Shown here in pieces: positions 52,555 to 61,911 of a DNA stretch of 64,000 nt. A program made the position numbers and the translations under genes. The stretch's first letter is position 1, and every line of letters begins with the position of its first letter. The stretch lies in contig NZ_SUUH01000009.1 of assembly GCF_015062615.1 (NCBI RefSeq), forward strand, positions 1 to 64,000, written 5' to 3'. Below the pieces are notes generated by a model. That model had not been told where the DNA came from. It searched no databases and was given only the letters and a program-made list of their open reading frames with translations. The stretch is from Denitrobacterium detoxificans. Its GTDB lineage: Bacteria; Actinomycetota; Coriobacteriia; Coriobacteriales; Eggerthellaceae.

Positions 52555-53088
52555 CTACAGCAAATACGCGTCGACGATCTCGGCGTAGTAGGCGATATGC
52601 GTGTCCTTGTTCGCGCCCACGAACGTGCTGGGCTTGTCCTGCGGATACCACTTCTGCTCGTCGGGAAGCATGCGGTCGATTTCCTGCGCCTGCGTGTAGA
52701 GCACGCGGCATTCCAGCGTAAGCGGCAGCTGCGCCACGGCGGGCACGCTGACAACACGCGGCTCGACCAGCTGTATGCCAGATTCCTCGATCTTGTTCAC
52801 GTCACGACCCGAACGCGAACCGCAGATGTTCAGGATTTCCTTGGCGGCAGGACCCTTCGGAACGCTGATGGTGAACTCGGGGTTCTTTTCGAGCAGGCTT
52901 ACCGTATGGCGACCCTCGCGAATGTACGCCGTGAAGATGGGCTTGTTCCATTCCATGCCAACGGAACCCCAGCCGATGGTCATGCTATTCACCACATCGT
53001 CAGCCTTGGTGGTTAGCAATACGCCGCCGTTGAAGAACGCGCGAATCACATCGCTGGCATAACCGGGAAAATCAAGCGTACGAGCCAT
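52555..53088 (-). CDS. Flavin reductase family protein
   Basis: This 177-aa protein has the FMN-binding split-barrel fold of the flavin reductase-like family: FFNGGVLLTTKADD (about 18-31), NSMTIGWGSVGMEWNKPIFT (about 34-53, the FMN-binding strand pair) and VPKGPAAKEILNICGSRSGRD (about 75-95, with a Cys found in flavoredoxin-like members). It likely transfers electrons from reduced pyridine nucleotides or ferredoxin to FMN. It has no adjacent co-directional partner. Confidence 0.88.
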   Translation of the reverse strand: MARTLDFPGYASDVIRAFFNGGVLLTTKADDVVNSMTIGWGSVGMEWNKPIFTAYIREGRHTVSLLEKNPEFTISVPKGPAAKEILNICGSRSGRDVNKIEESGIQLVEPRVVSVPAVAQLPLTLECRVLYTQAQEIDRMLPDEQKWYPQDKPSTFVGANKDTHIAYYAEIVDAYLL

Positions 53089-53201
53089 ACGGGCCTCCTA
53101 TTCAACTGCGCCTATAAGGGCGCATGCAGATATTCCGCCGTTTAGTATAAACGTCCCACCCGCCAAAAAACGTTTGCCACGCAACACGCCACGCAGAAAC
53201 G

Positions 53202-53233
53202 AAAAATGCACGCGGACGTAGGGAACGTCCGCG
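53202..53233 (-). terminator. Terminator of the Psr-like operon
   Basis: A perfect 8-bp stem CGCGGACG/CGTCCGCG has a 7-nt loop and is followed on the minus strand by TGCATTTTTC. It lies 48 nt past the NrfD-like stop. Confidence 0.75.
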
Positions 53234-53280
53234 CGCATTTGGGAGGAACAGGTGCTCACCCAGGGGAGGCGCCTAGCGAA

Positions 53281-54159
53281 TTAGGCAAAGGAGACCACAA
53301 TGGTGGCAGGAAGCGCAGCGAGCACGATGAGCGCACGCAGCGCAAAGCCGCCGATGAGCACGCCGGCCTCGCTGCCCATGTCCAGGGTGCGGGAGGGGGC
53401 GCCCGTGTTCACAAACAGCTCGAAGGTTTCGATGATCGCCGGCAACACCAGGCCCGCAAGCACGAACGCAATCCAGAACGCGGGCGCGAACGAGCCAGCT
53501 ACCAGGTTCGATACCGTGGCATGAGCCGTATCGCCGGAGGAATTCACGATGAACAGCATTGCCACCACCAGCACCAGCTCCACGATGGGCAGCCAATAAT
53601 GGGCGCGCTTCAGCGCGGGCAGCGATTCGGCTTCCTGGGGAGCCTTGATTAGCGAGCCCAGCACCACTGCGGCAGCGCCCGTGGAAACCGCCGATACCAG
53701 GAACAGCACGGGAAGGATCGCGTTGTTCCATAGCGGATACGTCTTCACCACACCCAGCAGGCAGCCCGTGTAGGCACCCACGCAAACGGCGAACACGACG
53801 CCCACCAGGTCGAGCCAGCGCGGAATGTCGATCTTGCGAATCTCGAGAAACGCGACGACCAGGGCGATGACCTCGAAAACGGCAAGGAAGTAGACGCCCC
53901 AGGTCATTACCGACCCCACATTGTGGATCAGCAGTGCGAAGCGCCACGGGTTCAACAGGCCGCCCTTCGCGTCGACCATGAGCAGCACCAGGCCAATGGC
54001 CACCACCACGGGGGCGATGAAATGCCCGATGCGACGCGTAGTTACGGCATGCGGATGTTTCCACGCCACGAAGGCCGAGGTGATGAACGCACCGCCACCC
54101 AGGCCAGCCAGAAACAGGTAGAGCGCGATGGGAATGCCCCATACAGGTTCAAATTGCAT
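53281..54159 (-). CDS. NrfD/PsrC-like membrane subunit
   Basis: This 292-aa protein of about eight membrane helices fits the NrfD/PsrC family of quinone-linked anchors (QFEPVWGIPIALYLFLAGLG at the N-terminus, NPWRF and NVGSVMTWGVYF in the middle). It would exchange electrons with menaquinone and feed or drain the Fe-S subunit encoded 6 nt upstream. Confidence 0.9.
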   Translation of the reverse strand: MQFEPVWGIPIALYLFLAGLGGGAFITSAFVAWKHPHAVTTRRIGHFIAPVVVAIGLVLLMVDAKGGLLNPWRFALLIHNVGSVMTWGVYFLAVFEVIALVVAFLEIRKIDIPRWLDLVGVVFAVCVGAYTGCLLGVVKTYPLWNNAILPVLFLVSAVSTGAAAVVLGSLIKAPQEAESLPALKRAHYWLPIVELVLVVAMLFIVNSSGDTAHATVSNLVAGSFAPAFWIAFVLAGLVLPAIIETFELFVNTGAPSRTLDMGSEAGVLIGGFALRALIVLAALPATIVVSFA

Positions 54160-54165
54160 CTTCTA

Positions 54166-54705
54166 TCACCTCACGTAATAAATCTTGGCCTTGGTCAAAT
54201 CGCCAGAGATGGGCTGGGCGCCCGTTTCGGCAATGGCCCGCGAAAGCTCGCTATTCGGGTCGTCAAGGTCGCCGAAGATGCGCGCGCCCGTAAGGCAGGC
54301 CTCCACGCAGCTGCACATCGTCGTGCCATCGGAAGCGGAAGCGGTACAGAAGCGGCACTTGTCCACCGTGCCCGTCTCCTCGTTCACCTGGCGAATCTGA
54401 TAGGGGCACGCCGCCATGCAATACTTGCAGCCAATGCAACGGCCCTGGTCGACGGCAACGATGCCGCTTTCGGTAATATGCGTTGCACCCGTAGGGCACA
54501 CGCTTGCGCAAGGAGCGTCTTCGCAATGCATGCACTGCAGAGGAATCGTTTCCCATTCCACCGAAGGATAGGCACCCTCCTCGGCTTCCTCGAAGCGAAT
54601 GAACTGCTCGGTTGGCTCCAGGCCATTCTGACGCTGACATGCGGTAACGCATGAATAGCAGCCCACGCACTTAGTAGTATCGATAAGCATTCCTAAACGG
54701 GTCAT
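54166..54705 (-). CDS. PsrB/DmsB-like 4Fe-4S subunit
   Basis: This 179-aa ferredoxin has four Cys motifs: CVGCYSCVTACQ, CMHCEDAPCASVCP, CIGCKYCMAACP and CRFC...CSCVEAC. It links the molybdopterin subunit with the membrane subunit. Its ATG overlaps the preceding stop (TAATG), so it is translated with the catalytic subunit. Confidence 0.93.
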   Translation of the reverse strand: MTRLGMLIDTTKCVGCYSCVTACQRQNGLEPTEQFIRFEEAEEGAYPSVEWETIPLQCMHCEDAPCASVCPTGATHITESGIVAVDQGRCIGCKYCMAACPYQIRQVNEETGTVDKCRFCTASASDGTTMCSCVEACLTGARIFGDLDDPNSELSRAIAETGAQPISGDLTKAKIYYVR

Positions 54706-56879
54706 TACGCACCTGCTTTCTGAACGGTAAGCACGGCGTCACGCACCATGCCGGAGCCATACGCGGCTTCCACGGCAAAGGGAACCAAATCGGCGACGTT
54801 CACGCCCACGCCCTTCGCATGGGCCTCACCGGAACTCATACGGCCGAACCCTTCGGGAACGAACACCGCACCCGGAACAACGCGGTTCGTCACGCGCACG
54901 CGCGCTGTAAGATCAGATTGGTTCGCCAAGGTCACGGTATCGCCATCGGCAATACCCAAGCGCTTCGCATCGTCCTCGTTCAGCCACACACGCGACAGAT
55001 CGTACTTGGAAATAAGCATGGCAATGGCATCGTCGTCTGCAGCAAGCCCACCGGCATTCACGGGCAAGGCGCCCGAAGCCAGCGCAAGCTGGCCGTCGGC
55101 CAGGACGTGCGTCGGCTCGACCCACATGGGCGATGCCGACAGGCCCGCCGCCTTGCACGTATCGCTTGCGAATTCGATCTTGCCGCTGGGAGTGCCCCAC
55201 ACGGGCAGTTCGCCATACGTCACGGCATCTTCTGCGAGCGAAACGGTGCCCACGCTCACGGCGCCATCGTAGCTTACGCCCACGCTTTCCAGCTGGGCGC
55301 GCGCAACATCTTCCAAGCTGAAATCGAACGCATCGCCCACGCCACACGCTTTGGCCAGCCCGCCAAAAATCTCGTCTAGGGGCTTCGTTCCAGCATGCAG
55401 CACATCAATCGCTGCGCCATGCATGACCACGCTGGGAGTGGGACCATCCACGAACGCCGGCAAATCCGCGCGCTCCAGATAGCTCACATCGGGCAGCACG
55501 TACTGGCACGCCTGCGCGGTTTCGCAGAGCTCGGTACCCACGTACACCGAAAGGTCGCACCCTTCGATGGCGGAACGGACGTACGAAGGGCTCGAAGCGT
55601 CGGCCACATAATCGGTTTCGCAGAAGATGACGCCATGCAGCGCACCCTCGTGCGCAGCCTTCAGGGCAACGGCGGACGAACCGCCCACCTGCGCAGCCAA
55701 CGGGTAGTCGACATCGCCCACACGCTGCGCGTTTGGCGCTGCAACGGCTTCAATGCCATCCAGTTCACCAGGACGAACGCATACGTCAACAAGCGCGCCG
55801 CCCTTCTGGTTGTAGCAGCCAAGCAGTGCGTTCAGCAGCGCCGTCGCACGAGCAAGCTCGCCCGAGTTGCCGTACAGCGCACCGTTGCCCTCGCGAAGGC
55901 CAAGCGACACAGAGCACGCCGGGGCGGCATTGCGCAGCTCCACAGCCAGACGCTCGATGCTATCCTCGGGCAGGCCCGTAACGCCTTCCGCCCACTTCGC
56001 GCCGTACGAGGAAACGGCAGCGCGATACTCATCGAACCCAGCACCCTGGGCATCGACAAACGCCTTGTCGTACCCATCTCGCAGCAGCTCGGCCGAAAGC
56101 GCAAGCACGAGCGCAAGCTGCGAACCGGGCTTGAGGCCCAGCCATTCGCTGGCAAAACGCGTATCTCCCGACTGTACGGGACCCGCCATGACGATGCGCG
56201 CGCCGTTCTGACGCGCTGCTTCCAGGGCGGCAATATGCGCCGGACGCATGCCATCCAGAGCGCCATCGCAAATGAACAGCGTCATCTGGGAATGCTCCAC
56301 ATCGGGGGTGTAGCCTTCCGCCCCAATGGCGGCATAGGTGCCCGCCTTGCGCGAAAGGGAATGGGCGGCATCGTCGGTATAGACGTTCGCGCTGCCCAAA
56401 GCCCACATAAGGCGCTTGCCATAAAACGAGCTCGTGGGCCTGCCGTCGCCGATGAAGGCCAGCTCCTGCGGCTGCATGCCGCCAATGCGCGTGGCAATCT
56501 CGCTGAACGCCTGATCCCAGGTAATGGGGTCGAACCCGCCTTGGGCATTCCGCTTCAGCGGCTCCACCAGTCGATCTTCGCCCTCCGCCACGCGCGGGTA
56601 CGCATAGCCGATAGCGCACAACTTGCCAGCGGCAGAAGGATTCTCGGCATCGCCGATCACCTTCCCCAGCTTGCCCTTGTTTACGTACGCGGTGAAACCA
56701 CAATTCGCGCCACAGCCATAGCACGTCGAGTGCACTTCGCGAACGTCTTCATCCGAATGGTAATTCACGCCAAACGCCTGGTCCCACGCGGAACGCGAGG
56801 CGCCAACCGCAGCGGTGGCAACCGCGGCACCCGCCGCCGTCGCCAGGAAACCCCTGCGGGTTATCGTTGTATCTTGCAT
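54705..56879 (-). CDS. PsrA-like Tat-exported molybdopterin oxidoreductase
   Basis: This 724-aa catalytic subunit of the polysulfide/thiosulfate reductase type has a Tat leader (TRRGFLATAAGAAVATAAVG), an N-terminal 4Fe-4S motif (CYGCGANCGF with a later Cys in GKLCAIGY), the molybdopterin core and a C-terminal dinucleotide-binding domain (ARVRVTNRVVPGAVFVPEGF). No clear Cys or SeCys metal ligand is assigned by eye. Substrate unknown. The ATG has GGAAGGAT upstream. Second gene of the operon starting at 57620. Confidence 0.9.
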   Translation of the reverse strand: MQDTTITRRGFLATAAGAAVATAAVGASRSAWDQAFGVNYHSDEDVREVHSTCYGCGANCGFTAYVNKGKLGKVIGDAENPSAAGKLCAIGYAYPRVAEGEDRLVEPLKRNAQGGFDPITWDQAFSEIATRIGGMQPQELAFIGDGRPTSSFYGKRLMWALGSANVYTDDAAHSLSRKAGTYAAIGAEGYTPDVEHSQMTLFICDGALDGMRPAHIAALEAARQNGARIVMAGPVQSGDTRFASEWLGLKPGSQLALVLALSAELLRDGYDKAFVDAQGAGFDEYRAAVSSYGAKWAEGVTGLPEDSIERLAVELRNAAPACSVSLGLREGNGALYGNSGELARATALLNALLGCYNQKGGALVDVCVRPGELDGIEAVAAPNAQRVGDVDYPLAAQVGGSSAVALKAAHEGALHGVIFCETDYVADASSPSYVRSAIEGCDLSVYVGTELCETAQACQYVLPDVSYLERADLPAFVDGPTPSVVMHGAAIDVLHAGTKPLDEIFGGLAKACGVGDAFDFSLEDVARAQLESVGVSYDGAVSVGTVSLAEDAVTYGELPVWGTPSGKIEFASDTCKAAGLSASPMWVEPTHVLADGQLALASGALPVNAGGLAADDDAIAMLISKYDLSRVWLNEDDAKRLGIADGDTVTLANQSDLTARVRVTNRVVPGAVFVPEGFGRMSSGEAHAKGVGVNVADLVPFAVEAAYGSGMVRDAVLTVQKAGA

Positions 56880-56903
56880 CGTCTCATCCTTCCACGTGCA
56901 CAT

Positions 56904-57620
56904 TTACGGACGGACGAGCGCGCCGGCGATGTCGGCCGTGTTGATGATTCCGGCTTCGATGCATTCCTGATAGATGTCCTGCCAGTCGATGAACTTGATA
57001 GCGCCATTGGGGCACTGCTCGGCACAGCGGCCGCACGAAATGCACTTCGTGGACTTGCCGGTTTCGCTGGAAACCTGAGGCATGTTCCAGGGGCAGGCCT
57101 CGTGGCACATGCCGCAGCCAATGCATACGTCCTCGTTCACCACGCGCGCACCCGTTTCCGGATCGGCGGAAATCGCATGCACGGGGCAATTGTCCACGCA
57201 TGCCGGGTCGCTGCACTGCTTGCAGCTCTTAATGGTGAACTGGCAATTGTCGTAGATGCCGTCAAGCGTGTCGGGCGATGCGCCAAAGTTGTAGCTCTCC
57301 CACACGCGCACGCGTGCGGTCTGCTGGCTCACCCAGCCATCATTGCGCAGCGAGCACATCATCTCGCAGCGCTGACAGCCACTGCATCGTCCACGATCGG
57401 TGACGATGAATTTCTGCGGCGTCGTCGAAATTTCGATACGACCGGCGGCAATGGCCTTTTCCGTAGCGCCCCATTTGGCAACCACGCCACCAACGATAAG
57501 TCCGGCGACGCCGCAGCCGCACATGGTCAACACGTCGCGGCGGGTAATCCTCTTCGCAGGGGCAGCGGCTTCCTCCGCTCCCCGTACGGCAGCATCGTTC
57601 TTCTGCTGTACGTCTGACAT
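56904..57620 (-). CDS. Tat-exported 4Fe-4S protein, first gene of the Psr-like operon
   Basis: This 238-aa protein has a Tat leader (KRITRRDVLTMCGCGVAG) and four or more cluster motifs: CSGCQRCEMMCS, CKQCSDPACVDNCP, CIGCGMCHEACPW and CISCGRCAEQCP. The CxxCxxxCPW form and the following AIKFIDWQDI resemble ferredoxins that partner aldehyde ferredoxin oxidoreductases (compare YdhY/YdhX of E. coli). It is divergent from the AOR gene and shares the paired operator region, so it may be the electron link between AOR and the PsrABC-like enzyme. AAGGAGGAG precedes the ATG. Confidence 0.87.
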   Translation of the reverse strand: MSDVQQKNDAAVRGAEEAAAPAKRITRRDVLTMCGCGVAGLIVGGVVAKWGATEKAIAAGRIEISTTPQKFIVTDRGRCSGCQRCEMMCSLRNDGWVSQQTARVRVWESYNFGASPDTLDGIYDNCQFTIKSCKQCSDPACVDNCPVHAISADPETGARVVNEDVCIGCGMCHEACPWNMPQVSSETGKSTKCISCGRCAEQCPNGAIKFIDWQDIYQECIEAGIINTADIAGALVRP

Positions 57621-57739
57621 ACGCGTTACTCCTCCTTGTTGTCAGAAAAGCATCGCTTGCGAATGCGCTCCCGCATTCGCGCTCCCTCGTCTTCCACCTT
57701 CGCAACGCGACCACTATCCCAGCCGCCGCACGCTACCCT

Positions 57740-57756
57740 TCCCCTCTTGCGGGGTA
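57740..57756 (-). promoter_or_regulatory. LuxR-type operator, facing the ferredoxin-psr operon
   Basis: On the minus strand TACCC-CGCAAGA-GGGGA, inside TTTTACCCCGCAAGAGGGGA. The half sites and the AAGAGGG part match the site at 57788-57804 base for base over 15 of 17 positions. Confidence 0.65.
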
Positions 57757-57787
57757 AAACCCACGCACTCGAAATCGTTTCTCGTTT

Positions 57788-57804
57788 TACCCCACAAGAG
57801 GGTA
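57788..57804 (+). promoter_or_regulatory. LuxR-type operator, facing the AOR gene
   Basis: TACCC-CACAAGA-GGGTA followed by CGGGG. The same form (TACCC-N7-GGGTACGGGG) recurs at 61847-61868 upstream of the acidic-protein and IscU-like genes. Confidence 0.7.
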
Positions 57805-57930
57805 CGGGGCATTTTTCCCAGGGGATACAGTGCACGCATTCGACTTATCAGACGAGTCGAGCGCATCGCCATCCATCTTTCCCTGGGCCACCCCGCAACG
57901 TGAACACCCACAGAGGATTTGGAGAGATAC

Positions 57931-60048
57931 ATGGCAGACGAGAAGTCATTCGGCTGGACCGGAAAGATGCTCCGCGTGAATCTGACCACCGGACGCATCA
58001 CCACCGAACCCACCGAACCCTACAAGGCCTACATCGGCGGCATGGGCCTCGCGAACAAAATCATGTACGACGAAGTGCCCGCCGGCACCGAACCATTCGA
58101 CCCCGAGAATAAGATCATTTTCGCCGTGGGGCCGCTCACGGCAACCGGCGTACCCCTGGCAGGGCGCACCACCATCTGCAGCCTTTCCACGTACACCACC
58201 GACCACCTGGTCGTCGACGCACACTGCGGTGGCATGCTGGGCGCGAAGATGAAGATGGCCGGCTATGACGCCATCATCGTGGAAGGCGCCAGCGACAAGC
58301 CCGTATACCTGGCCATCCACAACGACGACGTGAAGATCAAGAGCGCGGCGGCCGTTTGGGGCCAGGGCACCCGCGCCACCACGGAAATGCTCAGCCGCCT
58401 GGAAGGCACGCGTACGTGCGTAGCCGCCATTGGCCAGGCAGGAGAGAACCTCCTCCCCTATTCCTGCATCATCAACTCCCGCAATCATTCCGCAGGCGCA
58501 GGCACGGGCGCAGTCATGGGCTCCAAGAAGCTGAAGGCCCTGGTCATCGAAGGCGACAAGCCCATCTACGTAGCCGACCCCAAAGCGGTGGCCGAGCTTT
58601 CCGACTACATGCTTCGCGAGATCATCGGCTCGAACAACAACCACGTGGTGCCCAGCACGCAGCAGGAGTGGGCCGAATTCTACGATGCCGATTCCCGTTG
58701 GACGGCGGCAAAGGGCCTGAACTGGGAGCTCGCCGAAGGCGGCCCCATCGAAACCGGAGAGCCGAAACCCGGCGAGCTGAACACGGTCGGCTACCGCTGC
58801 ATGAAGTCCACCAAGGACCTGGGCCCCGCGGCATCCGCGTACACCATCAAGATGAACGGCTGCCACAGCTGCCCCATTCACTGCTATAGCGACCTGCGCG
58901 TCGAGGGATCGGGCGAAGCGGGCGCATTCGAGACCTCGGGCAACACGTGCGCCGCAAACTTCCCGTGGCGCTATGCCGAGACCATCCTGAAAACGGGCAT
59001 CAGCCAGAAGGAAATGCCCGACGAATACGTCACCTTCAACGCAGCCATCGGCACCACCATGGACGACCTGGGTCTCTGGTGCAATTACGCAAGCCTGCAC
59101 CGCGACATTGCGCACTGCATCAAGGAAGGCATCTTCAAGCGCGTGCTGCCCGCGGAAGAATACAACATGTTCGACTGGAGCAAGCTCACCCCGGAAAACG
59201 CCGACCCGAGTGTCTGCGTGCAGATCCTGCGCCACATCGCCCAGAACGACAACGAAATGGCCTACGTCGCCCACGGCGACATCGTCTGGTGCGAGCGCTG
59301 GGACGACATGGAATGGTTCGACAACAAGGCGTCGACCATGATCAACTACCGTGGCTGGCCCGTGCATCATGCCGCCGAATGCTTCGGCCAGGTGGGCATG
59401 CTGTACAACATGGTGTTCAACCGCGACGACATGATTCATTCCGCCGTAAACTTCCAGGGCAGCGGCCTGCCGCTCGACCTGAAGAAGGCCATCGCAGCCG
59501 AGGTATGGGGCGGCGAAGACGCCATCGACCCGCCGAAGAATTACACGCCCATGAACGAGCATAAGGCGAATTTCGCCTGGTGGAGCGTGGTTACCGACGT
59601 ACTGCACGACAGCCTGACGCTGTGCAACTGGGTATGGCCCATGACGTGCAGCCCCACGAAGGCGCGCGACTACCGCGGCGACCTGGACCTGGAAGCAAAG
59701 TTCTTCAAGGCGGTCACCGGCCAGGACGTCACTACCGAGGAACTGTACGAAATCGGCGAGAAGATTACCACGCTGCAGCGCTGCAACACCATGCGCGGCA
59801 TGCGCACCGACGACTTCCGCAACGTGCACGACGTGGCAACCAAGTGGACCTTCACGCAAGACCCCGACATCCCCGCATTCAGCGAAGGTACCGTAAAGCT
59901 GGACTGGGAAGACTGGCAGAAGGCCCTGAGCATGTTCTACGCACGCTTCTCGTGGGACGAGCAGAAGGGTTGCCCCACCGCCGCCTACCTGGATGCGCAT
60001 GGCATGAGCGACATCAAGGCAGACCTGCAGGCCGAAGGCCTCATGTAG
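57931..60048 (+). CDS. Aldehyde ferredoxin oxidoreductase
   Basis: This 705-aa tungsten (or molybdenum) enzyme oxidises aldehydes to acids with ferredoxin in known members. AOR family features are GWTGKMLRVNLTTGRITTE at the start, GPLTATGVPLAGRTTI (about 68-83), the cluster motif CHSCPIHC (about residue 311-318) with a distant fourth Cys in NWVWPMTC (about 570), and C-terminal domain residues LDWEDWQKAL. The ATG has GGAGAG upstream; a TTG four codons earlier is less likely. It has no leader, so it acts in the cytoplasm. The substrate may not be a simple aldehyde. Divergent from a ferredoxin-psr operon. Confidence 0.93.
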   Translation: MADEKSFGWTGKMLRVNLTTGRITTEPTEPYKAYIGGMGLANKIMYDEVPAGTEPFDPENKIIFAVGPLTATGVPLAGRTTICSLSTYTTDHLVVDAHCGGMLGAKMKMAGYDAIIVEGASDKPVYLAIHNDDVKIKSAAAVWGQGTRATTEMLSRLEGTRTCVAAIGQAGENLLPYSCIINSRNHSAGAGTGAVMGSKKLKALVIEGDKPIYVADPKAVAELSDYMLREIIGSNNNHVVPSTQQEWAEFYDADSRWTAAKGLNWELAEGGPIETGEPKPGELNTVGYRCMKSTKDLGPAASAYTIKMNGCHSCPIHCYSDLRVEGSGEAGAFETSGNTCAANFPWRYAETILKTGISQKEMPDEYVTFNAAIGTTMDDLGLWCNYASLHRDIAHCIKEGIFKRVLPAEEYNMFDWSKLTPENADPSVCVQILRHIAQNDNEMAYVAHGDIVWCERWDDMEWFDNKASTMINYRGWPVHHAAECFGQVGMLYNMVFNRDDMIHSAVNFQGSGLPLDLKKAIAAEVWGGEDAIDPPKNYTPMNEHKANFAWWSVVTDVLHDSLTLCNWVWPMTCSPTKARDYRGDLDLEAKFFKAVTGQDVTTEELYEIGEKITTLQRCNTMRGMRTDDFRNVHDVATKWTFTQDPDIPAFSEGTVKLDWEDWQKALSMFYARFSWDEQKGCPTAAYLDAHGMSDIKADLQAEGLM

Positions 60049-60078
60049 GCACACGGCGCTACAACAGCCAAACTAATA

Positions 60079-60113
60079 GGGCCCGCGAGATCCCCTCTCG
60101 CGGGCCCTTCTTC
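60079..60113 (+). terminator. Terminator between AOR and LuxR gene
   Basis: A perfect 11-bp stem GGGCCCGCGAG/CTCGCGGGCCC has a 7-nt loop and is followed by TTCTTC on the plus strand. It lies between converging genes and may serve both. Confidence 0.8.
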
Positions 60114-60131
60114 ATATGACGACGGCCGAAT

Positions 60132-61703
60132 CTAGCGGGCGTACTCCCTTAGGTAATCCAAGACGTCCTGGCGTGAATGCAAGCCCGTCTTGCCATAGAT
60201 TCTCTTGATGTGCGCATGCACAGTGCCAGGACTAATGAAGAGCTCCTCGGCCACGCGCTGCTGGGTCTTTCCCAAGGCGTACTGCACGAGCACTTCCTCC
60301 TCGCGCTCGGTGAGCAGGAACTGTTGACCCAGCTCATGCACGCCTTCTTCCATGGCCATGCGCATGGCGTCTTCGCGCGACGTAGGCTCGACACCCTCAT
60401 CCAGACCCATGAGGTTCTTGATCACGGGATGATTAGACGTTGCGACTTCGTGGCTGGCATCGGAGCCTTCGCCGCCGTGCGCAGCGTTTCGTCCATCCAT
60501 GTACACCAAGATGAGCTGGCCCAAAATAAACTGGGCGGAAATCACCATCGCAACGCCCATGATCGCCATAATCTGAACGGGATCAACGCCCAAAACGGCC
60601 AAACCGCCTTCGGCCATGCGAGCAAGAGCGCGCGGCGCCAGGAACACGGCGAACCCGCTGAGCATGTAGTACCACGGATCGCGATAGCCATAGCTCATAA
60701 ACGCAATGATGACGTACCAGTCGAACACCACCATCAGGGCGTTCGTCGACGTGCTCAAGCATGCGCCCACGCCCATGTCATCCGGCAGCAGTGCGTACGC
60801 AACGATGGCCAAGCAGCCTAGCGCCTGCATGATTTGCCAAATGCCCACCGTCATGACGCGCGTGCGCCCACGCAGCACGGCAACTACGATACTCATGCAT
60901 AAGGTGATAACAATTACGGCATACGCAACGCGATGCACGGGCCCCAAGGCAATGCCCTCGCCTGCAGGGTACCCACGCAAAAGGCCAATAACCACCGACA
61001 AGAACGCAATGCCCAGGCCCGTTACCATAAGGAACTTGCTACTGGAAACGTTGTCCTCCATAAAGCCGAAGTAATCGCTACGCAGCGTGGGGCTCTCTAT
61101 CTCGAATGCTTTCTTGCGCTTACGCGCAGCGCGAATAAGGGGAACCTGGAGCGCAGCCAAGAGCGGCGAGCACACGTTGTCGACCGGATCGGGCAGAAAC
61201 GCGAATACGAGCAGCACCACTTCGCTGATGGCAAGCGCGCCCATGGCAACAACGACGGCCGTGCTCGTGCTGCAGCCCCGCACGCGCCGCAGCCAATAGC
61301 CAATATTCATATAGCCCAGGAACTCATTAGCGGCGTGCATCACGAGCAGCACATCTACCGACACCCCGGGGGTATGCTCGAGCGCGCTCAATAGCACAAG
61401 TACAAGCGCCTGCAGCCCAATGAGCGCATGTCCGATGATGTTGACCTGGCGCTTCGTGAACCGAACATTACCCAGCCACAACCATGCCGCAACGATGAAC
61501 GCCGGAATAAGCGACACGAGCGTGGCGCCATCGGTGAAGAGACCCTGGTCGGTTTCAACATAGCTTCCGTAGCTTCCGACAATCAGGCAGTCGCGTGCGC
61601 ATACAAGACCGATAATCGTAGGAATCAAGGGCGCATACACACGCACGGCCTCACGCACCCCCGAAAAGACGCCCGCCTTACGCGCGCCCTCTTCGTTATT
61701 CAT
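60132..61703 (-). CDS. Membrane-bound LuxR-family regulator of the AOR locus
   Basis: This 523-aa regulator has about 12 membrane helices (residues about 25-410), a soluble linker and a C-terminal LuxR domain (LTEREEEVLVQYALGKTQQR, then VAEELFISPGTVHAHIKRIY). It lies between AOR and the acidic-protein gene. Palindromes in both flanking promoter regions, including one in its own leader, point to it as the local regulator. The ATG is preceded by GGGAGGG. The sensed signal is unknown. Confidence 0.88.
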   Translation of the reverse strand: MNNEEGARKAGVFSGVREAVRVYAPLIPTIIGLVCARDCLIVGSYGSYVETDQGLFTDGATLVSLIPAFIVAAWLWLGNVRFTKRQVNIIGHALIGLQALVLVLLSALEHTPGVSVDVLLVMHAANEFLGYMNIGYWLRRVRGCSTSTAVVVAMGALAISEVVLLVFAFLPDPVDNVCSPLLAALQVPLIRAARKRKKAFEIESPTLRSDYFGFMEDNVSSSKFLMVTGLGIAFLSVVIGLLRGYPAGEGIALGPVHRVAYAVIVITLCMSIVVAVLRGRTRVMTVGIWQIMQALGCLAIVAYALLPDDMGVGACLSTSTNALMVVFDWYVIIAFMSYGYRDPWYYMLSGFAVFLAPRALARMAEGGLAVLGVDPVQIMAIMGVAMVISAQFILGQLILVYMDGRNAAHGGEGSDASHEVATSNHPVIKNLMGLDEGVEPTSREDAMRMAMEEGVHELGQQFLLTEREEEVLVQYALGKTQQRVAEELFISPGTVHAHIKRIYGKTGLHSRQDVLDYLREYAR

Positions 61704-61791
61704 AACCCTCCCTCAAAAACCATGGCTCACCGTCGCTCCTCCTCGCGACGAGCCATACCCACTCTACCCTAAGCCTAGGACATTCCCAATT

Positions 61792-61808
61792 TCTCCTCTT
61801 ATAGGAGA
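61792..61808. promoter_or_regulatory. Palindrome in the LuxR gene leader
   Basis: TCTCC-TCTTATA-GGAGA has the same 5-7-5 plan as TACCC-CCTTATA-GGGTA 39 nt away, and a nearly identical centre (CTTATA). It is 89 nt before the regulator ATG and may be its autoregulatory site. Confidence 0.55.
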
Positions 61809-61846
61809 CGAAACATTTAACCAGGTTATAACGCCGTTTTTAGATT

Positions 61847-61863
61847 TACCCCCTTATAGGGTA
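61847..61863 (+). promoter_or_regulatory. LuxR-type operator upstream of the acidic protein and IscU-like genes
   Basis: TACCC-CCTTATA-GGGTA, then CGGGG, like the AOR operator (57788-57804). It ends 48 nt before the ATG at 61912. AAGGAGG follows as ribosome site. Confidence 0.7.
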
Positions 61864-61911
61864 CGGGGAAATGGGCCTGCTTCTCATAATGAGGGCCCAA
61901 GGAGGAGGCCC

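Larger units (their letters stand above)
57621..57930. other. Divergent control region of the AOR and Psr-like operons
   Basis: No gene is seen in 310 bp. It holds two inverted copies of the TACCC-N7-GGGTA operator, 31 nt apart and facing opposite genes at nearly equal distance (about 120 and 127 nt to the start codons). GATACA at 57827-57832 is a possible -10 box for AOR. Confidence 0.6.

Noticed and set aside
57946..60054. 702-codon open frame on the minus strand
   Set aside because: Mirror of the AOR gene. The plus-strand product has AOR motifs from end to end; the mirror has none.
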